Shown: positions 32,022 to 39,791 of the stretch, in pieces | Numbering within the stretch: the stretch's first letter is position 1 | Layout of the letters: every line of letters begins with the position of its first letter | NCBI GenBank assembly: GCA_900549085.1 | Contig: URMO01000007.1 | Coordinates: forward strand, 1-47,696 | Direction: 5' to 3' | DNA: 47,696 bases | DNA from: an uncultured Collinsella sp. | Lineage (GTDB): Bacteria; Actinomycetota; Coriobacteriia; Coriobacteriales; Coriobacteriaceae | The notes under the pieces: generated by a model | Told to the model about the DNA's origin: nothing | Seen by the model: only the letters and a program-made list of their open reading frames with translations | Database searches by the model: none | Made by a program: the position numbers and the translations under genes

Positions 32022-33758
32022 CTACTCACCTCCCTTCATCTGCGATTCCGCGATAGCGCGGTACACCTCGCAGGTTTCCATGAGCTCGTCGTGCGTGCCT
32101 AGGCCCACAATCTCGCCATCCTTGAGCACCACGATCTGATCGGCATGCAAAATAGTCGAGATGCGCTGGGCGATGATGAGCACCGCGGCATCGCGCGTCT
32201 CGTCCTGCAGTGCATGGCGCAGGGCGGCGTCGGTCTTAAAGTCCAGGGCCGAAAAACTGTCATCGAAGATATATAGATCGGCATGCTTCATGAGCGCACG
32301 GGCAATGGCCAGGCGCTGACGTTGGCCGCCCGAGAAGTTCGTACCGCCCTGGGATACCGGCGTATCGAGTCCCTGCGGCTGGTCGAGCACAAAGGTGCTC
32401 TGGGCAACCTCCAGCGCGTGGAGCATGTCGGCATCAGTCGCGTCTTCGTTGCCAAAGCGCAGGTTGCTTGCAACGGTGCCCGAGAACAGCCACGCCTTCT
32501 GCGGCACGTAAGCGATATGCCCGCGAATCTCACCTTGCGAAAGGTCGCGCAGATCGACGCCGTTCAGGCGAATGGTGCCCTTCGTGGCATCGTGGAAGCG
32601 AAGCAAGAGCTTGGCCACCGTCGACTTGCCCGAACCCGTTGAGCCCACGATCGCCGTGGTCTGGCCACGGCGACAGGCAAAGCTCAGGTCGCACAGGGTC
32701 TCCTCGTCGGCATCGTCAAAACGGAACGACATATGGTCGAACACGGCCACCGCGTCGGCCCCATCTGCGGACTCAGGCGCCCCGTCGCCCAGCGTAGCCT
32801 TGCCGTCCACGATGCTCGGCTCGATTTCGAGCACCTGCTGCGCACGGTTGAGGCACGCCGCAGCGCGCGGAAGCGTCAGAATCACCATCTGCGCCATCAT
32901 CACAAAGAACAGGATCAGGATCGCGTATTCCAACACGGCCGAGATGCTGCCGATTTGCATGGCATGGACGCCCACGCGGTTGCCGCCCACCCACAGCACC
33001 GCCACCTCGGCGATGTTCATCAAAAAGAAGCTGGAGCTGTCGAGACCCACAAACAGGTGGTTGACCTTGATGGCATTGGCCGCGTAATCGCTAAACACCT
33101 CGTCCAGGCGCTGCTCCTCGTGGCGCTCCTTGTTAAATGCGCGGATGACGCGCACGCCCACGATGTTCTCGCGCAGCACCACGTTCATGCGGTCGATAAA
33201 GCTCTGCAGGCGCATAAAGATCGGCGCGGCGTTAGCCACCGTAAAGACCGCCGCCACCAGCACGATCGCAACGACCACGCCCAGCAGCGTGCCCATGGCG
33301 GGATCGATAAACCAGGCAAAGATGATGCCCGCCACGGCCAAGAACGGCACCGGCAGCACCAACTGAATCGTCTGAAGGATAGCCTGCTGAATCACGTTGA
33401 TGTCGTTGAGTGAGCGCGTGATCATCGAACCCGTGCCAAAGCGCTCAAAGTCGCTGGCCGCGAGTTCGAGCGACTTGTCGTACACGGCATTGCGGATATC
33501 GCAGGCCACGTTGGCGGCCAGGCGCGCCGAAAGATAGCAGCCCAGCACCGTGCCGCCGCTGGCCATGCCGGTCGCGATAAGCATGTACAGGCCGTTGCGT
33601 AAAATATAGTCGACATCGCCCGTGGTAATACCGGTGTTGACCATGTTCGCCAGCATCGTGGGAACCAACAGCGTACCGACGTTATCTATCAGCACCGCAA
33701 ACAGCGTCACCGCAATCAGCCCGCGATACGGCCTCATAAACCTCATCAAGAGTCGCAC
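32022..33758 (-). CDS. ABC exporter half-transporter A (degenerate Walker B)
   Basis: This 578-residue half-transporter has six membrane helices (about 1-310) and an ATPase domain. Walker A is GSTGSGKST, Q-loop PQKAW, and the signature FSGGQRQ is intact. The Walker B reads LYIFDDSFSALD, with Asp where the catalytic Glu normally stands. It therefore supplies the good signature to partner B's active site and the dead Walker B to the other site. The start is the GTG at 33758, with GAGGGGG at 5 nt, and it overlaps the MarR gene end by 13 nt. The three-gene operon suggests an inducible efflux pump under its own MarR repressor. Confidence 0.93.
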   Translation of the reverse strand: MRLLMRFMRPYRGLIAVTLFAVLIDNVGTLLVPTMLANMVNTGITTGDVDYILRNGLYMLIATGMASGGTVLGCYLSARLAANVACDIRNAVYDKSLELAASDFERFGTGSMITRSLNDINVIQQAILQTIQLVLPVPFLAVAGIIFAWFIDPAMGTLLGVVVAIVLVAAVFTVANAAPIFMRLQSFIDRMNVVLRENIVGVRVIRAFNKERHEEQRLDEVFSDYAANAIKVNHLFVGLDSSSFFLMNIAEVAVLWVGGNRVGVHAMQIGSISAVLEYAILILFFVMMAQMVILTLPRAAACLNRAQQVLEIEPSIVDGKATLGDGAPESADGADAVAVFDHMSFRFDDADEETLCDLSFACRRGQTTAIVGSTGSGKSTVAKLLLRFHDATKGTIRLNGVDLRDLSQGEIRGHIAYVPQKAWLFSGTVASNLRFGNEDATDADMLHALEVAQSTFVLDQPQGLDTPVSQGGTNFSGGQRQRLAIARALMKHADLYIFDDSFSALDFKTDAALRHALQDETRDAAVLIIAQRISTILHADQIVVLKDGEIVGLGTHDELMETCEVYRAIAESQMKGGE

Positions 33759-34246
33759 GTTTCCCCCTCTTCTTGTTTTTCCACTTGGCTCTCGGCGGCC
33801 ATCTGCTGTTTAAACGCCTCGCACTCTTCGTTAAGAACATGGGAGAACTTGCCGACCAGGCGCATAATCTCACGCTGTTCCCAAGACTCGAGCGCGCCAA
33901 AAGCACGCTGCTCGGCTTTAACCGCCGGCAACGCATAGTGCTCGGCGAACCGCCGGCCCTCATCGGTCAAACAAACGACCTTATTCTTACGACCGCCCTC
34001 GGCAAACTCCAACGTCGCAAGCCCTCGCGCCCTAAGCGTCTTGATCGCCGAGTTAATGGTCTGTTTGCTATAGAACCATTCGCTTGTCAGACGACTCACA
34101 GCGACGCTGCCGCCCGCCGTGCTGATGTCGACGAGCATCCAATAGGCGCAGTCCGAAAGGCCGCAGGCGCGTGAGAACTCCGAATAGATATGATCGAGTC
34201 CATTGAGCATCCGGTCGAAATCGACCAGCGTAACCGCGCTATTCAT
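33746..34246 (-). CDS. MarR-family transcriptional regulator
   Basis: This 166-residue winged-helix regulator of the MarR family has the recognition-helix area SEWFYSKQTINSAIKTLRARGLA and the wing EGGRKNKVVCLTDEGRRF. MarR repressors release DNA on binding small aromatic or oxidising compounds and often govern adjacent efflux genes. It is the first gene of the operon with the two ABC half-transporters, which overlap it by 13 nt. Two similar inverted repeats in its promoter (34262-34282, 34297-34314) are probable binding sites for itself. Confidence 0.93.
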   Translation of the reverse strand: MNSAVTLVDFDRMLNGLDHIYSEFSRACGLSDCAYWMLVDISTAGGSVAVSRLTSEWFYSKQTINSAIKTLRARGLATLEFAEGGRKNKVVCLTDEGRRFAEHYALPAVKAEQRAFGALESWEQREIMRLVGKFSHVLNEECEAFKQQMAAESQVEKQEEGETCDS

Positions 34247-34261
34247 CTATCCCACCATTCG

Positions 34262-34321
34262 ATTGTCCGAATTTTGACCAATTTGTATTTCTAGATTAGT
34301 CCGAGTTTTGACTATCGTCAA
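34262..34321 (-). promoter_or_regulatory. MarR-ABC operon promoter with two operators
   Basis: On the minus strand TTGACG (34316-34321), a 17-nt spacer and TAATCT (34293-34298) make a near-consensus promoter. The inverted repeat TAGTC-N8-GACTA (34297-34314) fills the spacer and touches the -10. A second related copy, ATTGTC-N8-GACCAAT (34262-34282), covers the start of transcription. Both copies share the core CCGARTTTTGAC. This is the layout of an autorepressed MarR operon. Confidence 0.75.
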
Positions 34322-34364
34322 TAAGCTCGACATATATGGTCGGCTCTACATTGCATATCGATAG

Positions 34365-34402
34365 AAAAAGACCGCCGGCGCGGGGGCGGCGCCGGCGGTC
34401 AC
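34365..34402 (-). terminator. Terminator of the 96-residue hypothetical gene
   Basis: On the minus strand GACCGCCGGCGCC / GCGCCGGCGGTC with a short C-rich loop is followed by TTTTT. Confidence 0.9.
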
Positions 34403-34427
34403 GCGAGAATAGCGATGTATTTGCCCG

Positions 34428-34718
34428 TTAGGCAGCGACGGCCTCGTAGACCGTTGCGCCCGCAAAGCTGTCGTGCAGGCTCTTGCCGCAGATCCAAGGC
34501 AGCTCGACGACCTCGCAGACCGTGTTGACCAGCTCGGAGCAATCAGTAAAGTGGCCCTTATCGTTGAGGGTCTCGCAATCCTGAACACGCCAATAGCCAT
34601 CGGTGTGCGTGATGTAGTACTCGTGATCGTTGATCGACACGAAAGCGCGCGTCTTGGAACGCAGCAGCTTCAGAAATCCTTCGAAGTCAGTCTCGACGAC
34701 ATCTCCAGCCTGGAACAT
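34428..34718 (-). CDS. Small hypothetical protein
   Basis: I do not recognise this 96-residue protein. It is soluble and slightly acidic, with a beta-rich middle (SINDHEYYITHTDGYWRVQDCE) and three cysteines (DCETL, TDCSEL, TVCEVV) plus a fourth in WICGKSL. The ATG at 34718 has AGGAGG at 8 nt and a strong terminator follows, so it is expressed as a single gene. Its promoter region is bracketed by a perfect 10-bp inverted repeat (34753-34796), which suggests tight regulation. Confidence 0.85.
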   Translation of the reverse strand: MFQAGDVVETDFEGFLKLLRSKTRAFVSINDHEYYITHTDGYWRVQDCETLNDKGHFTDCSELVNTVCEVVELPWICGKSLHDSFAGATVYEAVAA

Positions 34719-34752
34719 GATAGTTACCTCCTGGCCCAGCGCCACCACAGCG

Positions 34753-34796
34753 CATTGATAAACGTTGGTACCCCTTTAGTAAAACCTTTATCAATG
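34753..34796. promoter_or_regulatory. 10-bp perfect inverted repeat over the promoter of the 96-residue gene
   Basis: CATTGATAAA (34753-34762) and TTTATCAATG (34787-34796) flank 24 bp that include GGTACC. On the minus strand TTTACT, 17 nt, TATCAA gives a possible promoter lying within the repeat. The nearest start codon is 35 nt away at 34718. Confidence 0.5.
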
Positions 34797-35012
34797 GATA
34801 TGCGCCCATGTTTTAGGCAAGTGGTAAAAAACCGCAGGGTAGACGGGATAAAACGTTTAACCATCTCATTAGCTTCTCACATTCTTGCCGCAGTTTTATG
34901 CAAGCCGACTTTTCCGATTGGTGACTATTGCTGTTTGGGCCCTCTGCGCGATTACGGCTACGGCACGACGGGTAAGAACGGAGTATCTGCAACGTCATCG
35001 CTAGGAGAACCC

Positions 35013-35534
35013 ATGGAGACCATCGAAGCGCTCATCCATCGCCGTAGCTGCCGCAACTACAGCGATCGCCCCGTCGAGGCAGAAAAGCTCGCACGCATTA
35101 TCGAGGCAGGCCAGTACGCGCCGAGCGGCATGGGACGTCAGCCGGTCACGTTCGTCGCCGTCACCGACCCCGCGACCGTCGAGCGTCTCTCACAGCTCAA
35201 CGCCCAAGTTATGGGCAGCGATGGCGATCCCTTCTACGGGGCCAAGACTGTTGTGGTAGTGCTCGTCGACCGCAGCGTGCCCACGCACCTGGAAGACGGC
35301 TCGCTCGCCATGGGCAACCTGCTTAACGCAGCCTATGCGCTGGGCGTCGATTCGTGCTGGATTCATCGCGCCCACGAGGTTTTCGATTCGCCCGAGGGCC
35401 TGGAGCTGCTGGCCAGCTGGGACCTGCCCGCCGACGGAAGCCTGCGCGGTGTGGGCAACTGCATTCTGGGCTACGCCGAGGACGTGCTTCCCGAGGCCAA
35501 GCCTCGCCGCGACAACGTCGTTTACGTCAGGTGA
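35013..35534 (+). CDS. Nitroreductase-family flavoprotein
   Basis: This 173-residue FMN-dependent oxidoreductase has the family start METIEALIHRRSCRNYSDRPVE, with the Arg cluster that binds FMN phosphate. APSGMGRQPVTFVAV and the final GNCILGYAED strand follow. Enzymes of this type reduce nitro-aromatics, quinones or other substrates with NAD(P)H; the true substrate is not predictable. An AGGAGA site lies 6 nt before the ATG. The 294 bp upstream hold no gene apart from the regulatory repeat. A TCCGCCGTTC-TAAC-GAACGGCGGA hairpin at 35540-35563 follows the stop codon and is probably its terminator, although it has no U-run. Confidence 0.93.
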   Translation: METIEALIHRRSCRNYSDRPVEAEKLARIIEAGQYAPSGMGRQPVTFVAVTDPATVERLSQLNAQVMGSDGDPFYGAKTVVVVLVDRSVPTHLEDGSLAMGNLLNAAYALGVDSCWIHRAHEVFDSPEGLELLASWDLPADGSLRGVGNCILGYAEDVLPEAKPRRDNVVYVR

Positions 35535-35607
35535 TTAGTTCCGCCGTTCTAACGAACGGCGGACCCGCTGAAAGGCCCCGTCCCATATTTGCTGCCCCAC
35601 TCGCAAC

Positions 35608-36183
35608 TTATCTTGCCGATGGAGTTGTTGCCGTTTCGCTCGTCTGACTCGCATCGGCGTCGTCGCTTTGCCCGCCTTCGTCCTTTTGAGCATCGGCAAT
35701 GGTGGCAGCAGCTGCGACCATACCGCGCTGGGGCGCCACACCCGTCTGGTCTTGTGCGCCCTCAACAAGCTCCGTGCCAGCATGCGCAAGTTCAGGCGAT
35801 TTGAACATCGCGCCCAGACTCGCGCCGTCGCCGGCATATCCGAGCGCCGCGAGCGCGATGACGATTATCGCAACAACGACCGCGATCGGAACGTAGCGAT
35901 GCCAGCCTGCGGGATTGAGGCCGCTACGGCGAGCAGCGCCACGGCTAATGTAGCCGAGCGTTCCATCGTGCTTGAGCTTTGAGCCCACCACGCGCCTTCG
36001 TCCCCACAACGAGGACTCGGCCTGCATTGCCAAGCGAGCGCTTGCCGAAGGATAGCCATATTTTGTGCGCTTGAACGAGCCGTCGAACCCCGAGGCGCTT
36101 TTGCCCCACGTCCGCGAAGTCGTACGCCGGCCGACCGGCGCCGCACTTCGCTTTGTTCGGTTCGTTTTTGAAGTCTCCGCCAT
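35608..36183 (-). CDS. Hypothetical single-pass membrane protein
   Basis: I do not recognise this 191-residue protein. A very basic N-terminal half (about 1-95, rich in Lys, Arg, Ser) precedes one strong hydrophobic helix (about 96-116, VPIAVVVAIIVIALAALGYA) and a Gln/Ala/Asp-rich acidic tail. This suggests a cytoplasmic N-terminus and an exported, possibly disordered tail. The ATG at 36183 follows GGGGGAG closely. It lies 83 nt downstream of the Fis-type regulator gene on the same strand and may be co-transcribed. Confidence 0.7.
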   Translation of the reverse strand: MAETSKTNRTKRSAAPVGRRTTSRTWGKSASGFDGSFKRTKYGYPSASARLAMQAESSLWGRRRVVGSKLKHDGTLGYISRGAARRSGLNPAGWHRYVPIAVVVAIIVIALAALGYAGDGASLGAMFKSPELAHAGTELVEGAQDQTGVAPQRGMVAAAATIADAQKDEGGQSDDADASQTSETATTPSAR

Positions 36184-36266
36184 ACTCCCCCGCACGCCGT
36201 AACACAATCGAAACAATGCTTCTTTGGACTGTATCACACGCGCCGCACGCGGTCACGGCGCCTCGC

Positions 36267-37484
36267 TCAGCGGTCGTTGTCCTTCAGCAGGCGCCATAAA
36301 GTCGTGCGGCTTATACCGAGCACCTCTGCCGCACGTGTCCTGTTGCCGTGAAGGTGCTGCAGGACCAACCGTGCGACATCGCGCTCGGTATCGGCCAGGG
36401 GACGCAAGATGTACAAATCGCTTTCGAGCGCCGGGGCGCCAAAGGTCGCGGTCTTGATAACGTCCTCCTGGGCAAGCACCTCTTTCGCCACGGCGCGCTC
36501 CACCGTTCCAGCCCCCACTAATATATAGAGTCGTTCAGAGACTTCACGCAGCTGCAGGTAATTGCGGGGCCAACGGTACGCATCGAGCGTCTCTGCCGCG
36601 GCGGCGGACAACATGGGGGCACCCGTCTTAAACATATCTGCCAGATACTTCAGGTAGCACGCAGTCTTTTTCGACGCGCCGCCCTGCTCGGCAATCGCAG
36701 GCGCCACGCTCACTGCACATGCCAAGCGCTCGGTCACAAAGGCAGCCTGGTCGCTTTCGCCACCACCCGGCATATCGTTTGCCGTCAACACCACATGGCA
36801 ACGAGTTGCGAGCGCCGTGTCGATCATTGCGGACACGAGCTCGCGCAGGCGCTGGGGCCCAACGGCATGCCAGCCGCTCACGCAAAGCGTCAGCCCCGTT
36901 TGGAATAGCGGCGATTCGGAACTTTTGAGCAGATGGCGCCAACCGCGATCCGTAAGCTCATCGAGCGCAACGGACACAAAGGGCTGATCGGCATAGGGTC
37001 CATCCAGGTACAGGCGTTTTGCAATCTGGTCCTGCCCCGCGCCCAGTTCACCCTCGAGCATAAGGGGCACCCCGCGTGCGTAGCTCTCCCGTACGGGGGC
37101 AGCGACCGCTGCCGCATCTTCGACGATGCCGTACGTGCTCGACTCGTAGCGAGCCTCGACTTCGTCGGCATTGAGCCACTCGATGCCCGCATGCGTCGCA
37201 GCGGCGCGCACCTCATGCGCCACGACCACCCAAAGCGCTCCGCGCTCCTTGGCCGTCGGGCGCACCGTCAAGCTCAACCGCACGCCCTCGTGGCCCATCA
37301 CCAGGCGTGCCCCATCGCCCACGCGAGCGAGACGCTCGGAAACAAAAGCAGCGATATCCTGCTCGAGCGCCGCGTCACTCATAGTCGAGATTACAACGCC
37401 ACCGCGCCCGTCGATTGCCAGCGCCGATGCTCCGGCTGCGGACAATGCCTCAATCAGAATCTGCAGCTTGGCATCGCTGTCCAT
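36267..37484 (-). CDS. Degenerate AAA+/Fis-type regulator (enhancer-binding-protein-like)
   Basis: The 405-residue product has the frame of a sigma-54 enhancer-binding protein: an N-terminal sensor-like region (1-115), a central AAA-like domain (about 118-345) and a C-terminal Fis-type helix-turn-helix (about 365-405, NRTRAAEVLGISRTTLWRLL). The ATPase is visibly broken. Walker A reads EGELGAGQD (144-152), with Gln151 in place of the essential Lys, and no GAFTGA loop for sigma-54 contact is seen. It is therefore probably a DNA-binding regulator that works without ATP hydrolysis or sigma-54. The start at 37484 has only a weak ribosome site. It follows the YeiH-type exporter gene on the same strand, which is the obvious candidate target. 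Confidence 0.75.
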   Translation of the reverse strand: MDSDAKLQILIEALSAAGASALAIDGRGGVVISTMSDAALEQDIAAFVSERLARVGDGARLVMGHEGVRLSLTVRPTAKERGALWVVVAHEVRAAATHAGIEWLNADEVEARYESSTYGIVEDAAAVAAPVRESYARGVPLMLEGELGAGQDQIAKRLYLDGPYADQPFVSVALDELTDRGWRHLLKSSESPLFQTGLTLCVSGWHAVGPQRLRELVSAMIDTALATRCHVVLTANDMPGGGESDQAAFVTERLACAVSVAPAIAEQGGASKKTACYLKYLADMFKTGAPMLSAAAAETLDAYRWPRNYLQLREVSERLYILVGAGTVERAVAKEVLAQEDVIKTATFGAPALESDLYILRPLADTERDVARLVLQHLHGNRTRAAEVLGISRTTLWRLLKDNDR

Positions 37485-37607
37485 GGTTCGCCCCGTCTCC
37501 AGCCGCGGCCCCATCTGAGACCCGGCATCTCAAGTGTTTCAAAATTGAACGATAATGTTCACCAAACACTATAGGGCCCGCGGTGCCTTCTTGCGAATAT
37601 ATGAATT

Positions 37608-37633
37608 GCCCCGCATCGCCATCCTGGCGGGGC
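37608..37633 (-). terminator. Terminator-like hairpin after the YeiH-type exporter gene
   Basis: GCCCCGC and GCGGGGC pair across 12 nt. The minus-strand tail is CAATTC, not a U-run. A second imperfect stem (37638-37649 with 37678-37690, GAGCTCTT arms) lies beside it, so the 264-bp gap is highly structured. Confidence 0.45.
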
Positions 37634-37748
37634 GATAAGAGCTCTTCGGGACCTATCAACCTGCGGACAAGCCATACCCGCAAGAGCTCCTATCGCTCCA
37701 CCGTGAGAATGCGCTCGCCAGCATGCAACACGCAAATAAGCTGCTTCT

Positions 37749-38783
37749 CTACCAGATTCCCAGCACGTGCTGCATTCCCAAACTCATGCACGCAATGCCA
37801 ATCCAGCAGCAAAAGCCCAACGCGATAGGCTTTCCGCCCTTTTTGACCAGCTCGACGATATCGGTATTAAAGCCAATAGCCGCCATGGCCATCACAATAA
37901 AGAACTTCGACAGCTCCTTGATGGGCGCCGTAATGGACGCGGGAAGCTGAAGCACCGTGGTGATCACGCTCGCCAGCACAAAGAACAGCACGAACATGGG
38001 AAACGCTCGTTTAAGCGAGAACGTGCTTTTGGCGTCGCCGCCGGCCTTGCGCGCCAGATGCATCTGCCAGCATGCGAGAACCAACGTAATGGGAATAATG
38101 GCCAGCGTCCTGGTGAGCTTAACCACCGTGGCGCTCTCGAGCACATTGGCGCCGGGATGCATGCTGTCCCAGGCACTCGCCGCAGCCGTTACGGACGAGG
38201 TGTCGTTGATGGCGGTGCCGGCAAACAGGCCAAAGCCCTCGTTGGTCAGCCCGAGCATGCCGCCGAGCGTCGGAAACACGAGCGCCGCGATAACGTTAAA
38301 CAGGAAGATGACCGAAATGGCTTGGGCAATCTCGCGATCATCAGCATCGATAACGGGCGCGGTCGCAGCGATGGCCGAACCGCCGCAAATCGACGAGCCC
38401 ACACCCACAAGCGTCGCGATCTTGCCCGGCACGTTCATAACGCGGCAGAGCACAAAGGCGATGACAAGCGAGGTCGAGATCGTCGCCACGATAATCGGCA
38501 GCGACTGGGCGCCTTTGGACAGAATCTGCGAGAGGTTCATGCCAAAGCCAAGCAGGATAACCGCGTACTGCAAGACTTTTTTAGACGTATAGGTGACACC
38601 GGCGGCGAGCTGTTCGCGGCGATTCTTGGGAAAGACAAGCGCCAGAACCATGCCAAAGAGGATGGCAAATACCGGCCCACCGACCACCTCAATCTGTTTG
38701 CCAAACAACGTCGCGGGGATGGCGATGATCAGGCAGAACAAGACGCCCTTCCAGCGCTCGCGTACGATATTTGCCAGTTGCAT
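37749..38783 (-). CDS. YeiH/PSE-family putative sulfate exporter
   Basis: This 344-residue inner-membrane protein belongs to the YeiH (UPF0324, putative sulfate exporter) family. It has about 9-10 hydrophobic helices and the characteristic segments LLGFGMNLSQIL, GVGSSICGGSAIAATAPVI and FAGTAINDTSSVTAAA. Members are linked to export of sulfate or sulfonate-derived anions in taurine metabolism, and others are uncharacterised. The ATG at 38783 has an AAGGA site. It is divergent from the GntR gene and upstream of the degenerate Fis-type regulator, so either regulator may control it. Confidence 0.92.
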   Translation of the reverse strand: MQLANIVRERWKGVLFCLIIAIPATLFGKQIEVVGGPVFAILFGMVLALVFPKNRREQLAAGVTYTSKKVLQYAVILLGFGMNLSQILSKGAQSLPIIVATISTSLVIAFVLCRVMNVPGKIATLVGVGSSICGGSAIAATAPVIDADDREIAQAISVIFLFNVIAALVFPTLGGMLGLTNEGFGLFAGTAINDTSSVTAAASAWDSMHPGANVLESATVVKLTRTLAIIPITLVLACWQMHLARKAGGDAKSTFSLKRAFPMFVLFFVLASVITTVLQLPASITAPIKELSKFFIVMAMAAIGFNTDIVELVKKGGKPIALGFCCWIGIACMSLGMQHVLGIW

Positions 38784-38920
38784 ATGGGATTCCTTCTTTC
38801 TATTTCACGTTTGCGACGGCTTATGATACGGCAACATTGGGCACAGCCCTGCGCAAATACAGACTAAGATGCCGCAATAGTTCTTGGGCAACAGCCGAAT
38901 TACCCACCGCGGAGAGCTGA

Positions 38921-38949
38921 TTCGCGGCATAATTAACAGCTGATATATG
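38921..38949 (+). promoter_or_regulatory. Candidate promoter of the GntR gene
   Basis: TTCGCG (38921-38926), a 17-nt spacer and TATATG (38944-38949) lie 27 nt upstream of the ATG in the 193-bp divergent spacer. Confidence 0.4.
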
Positions 38950-38976
38950 AGTGTGATAGAACGGTTGTGAGGCACT

Positions 38977-39678
38977 ATGGAAGAATCGATGCACGTTGGC
39001 GAGCAGGAAACGAGCCTACAGGACCAGTCCTACCACACCATTCGACGCAAAATCGTCTACCTGGACTACAAGCCGGGCGAAAAGCTAGGCGTCAAGCAGC
39101 TTTGCGACGACCTGGATATGGGGCGTACCCCTGTGCGCGAGGCACTGGTGCGTCTGGCGCAAGAGGGCCTGGTGCGCACCGTGCCCCAAAGCGGCACCTA
39201 TGTCTCGCCCATCAACCTCACCTTTGCCGAGAGCGCCTGCTACATTCGCGAACACCTGGAAAAACAGGTGATTGTGGAGTGCTGCGCCCGTGCCACCTCG
39301 GCAGGTATCGAGCAGCTCGACCGAGCCATCGCGCTGCAGGAAAAGGCCATGGCCGAAGAGGATCGCATCGGATTCTTTTTAAGCGACAACCTCATGCACC
39401 GCATGATCTTTAGCATCGCGTGCCGCAGCACCGTGTGGTCGTGGCTCGAGGCGACCAATGCCGACCTGGAGCGCTTCCGCTGGCTGCGCGCCGCCACGCA
39501 GAGGCTCGACAATCAGGAGATTGTTAACGAGCACAAACAAATCCGCCGCGCCATCGCCGGCCGCGACCCCATCGAGGCGAGCTTTTTGGTCAGCAAGCAC
39601 CTGCATATGATGTTCCGCAACCAGACCGAGGTCCTGGACCAATATCCCAAGTATTTCGAGACCAGCAAGCTCCGCTAA
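38977..39678 (+). CDS. GntR-family regulator (FadR/FCD subfamily)
   Basis: This 233-residue regulator has an N-terminal GntR winged helix (about 17-80, GVKQLCDDLDMGRTPVREALVRLAQEGLV) and a C-terminal helical FCD ligand domain (about 88-215) with the candidate metal-binding residues in SDNLMHRMIF, NEHKQI and SKHLHM. FCD regulators usually sense organic acids, sugar acids or amino acids. GTGAGG precedes the ATG. It is divergent from the YeiH-type exporter gene, which is the natural target. Its TAA stop codon is the first three bases of a REP-like repeat (39676-39726). Confidence 0.93.
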   Translation: MEESMHVGEQETSLQDQSYHTIRRKIVYLDYKPGEKLGVKQLCDDLDMGRTPVREALVRLAQEGLVRTVPQSGTYVSPINLTFAESACYIREHLEKQVIVECCARATSAGIEQLDRAIALQEKAMAEEDRIGFFLSDNLMHRMIFSIACRSTVWSWLEATNADLERFRWLRAATQRLDNQEIVNEHKQIRRAIAGRDPIEASFLVSKHLHMMFRNQTEVLDQYPKYFETSKLR

Positions 39679-39726
39679 CCTGCCAAAAAGGGACAGGTTT
39701 ATTTCGGCAGGTTTTATCTGGGCAAA
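39676..39726 (+). repeat. CCTGCC/GGCAGG hairpin repeat, copy 1
   Basis: TAACCTGCC-AAAAAGGGACAGGTTT-ATTTCGGCAGG-TTTTATCT folds as ACCTGCC...GGCAGGT with AAA/TTT extension and a T-rich tail, so it can act as a terminator for the GntR gene. Its first three bases are that gene's stop codon. Other copies are at 46521 and, inverted, at 43527. Confidence 0.88.
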
Positions 39727-39731
39727 TGCAA

Positions 39732-39767
39732 CAAGGCCCGACTCCGCCACAACGGAGCCGGGCCTTG
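39732..39767 (-). terminator. Terminator of glmS
   Basis: On the minus strand AAGGCCCGGCTCCG / CGGAGTCGGGCCTT with TTGTGG loop, then GTTGC, 25 nt past the stop codon. Confidence 0.85.
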
Positions 39768-39791
39768 GTCGCCAGAACGGCGGAACAACAA

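Noticed and set aside
37450..37683. Minus-strand frame of 77 codons between the exporter and Fis-type regulator genes
   Set aside because: It overlaps the regulator start and runs through two hairpins; no ribosome site.
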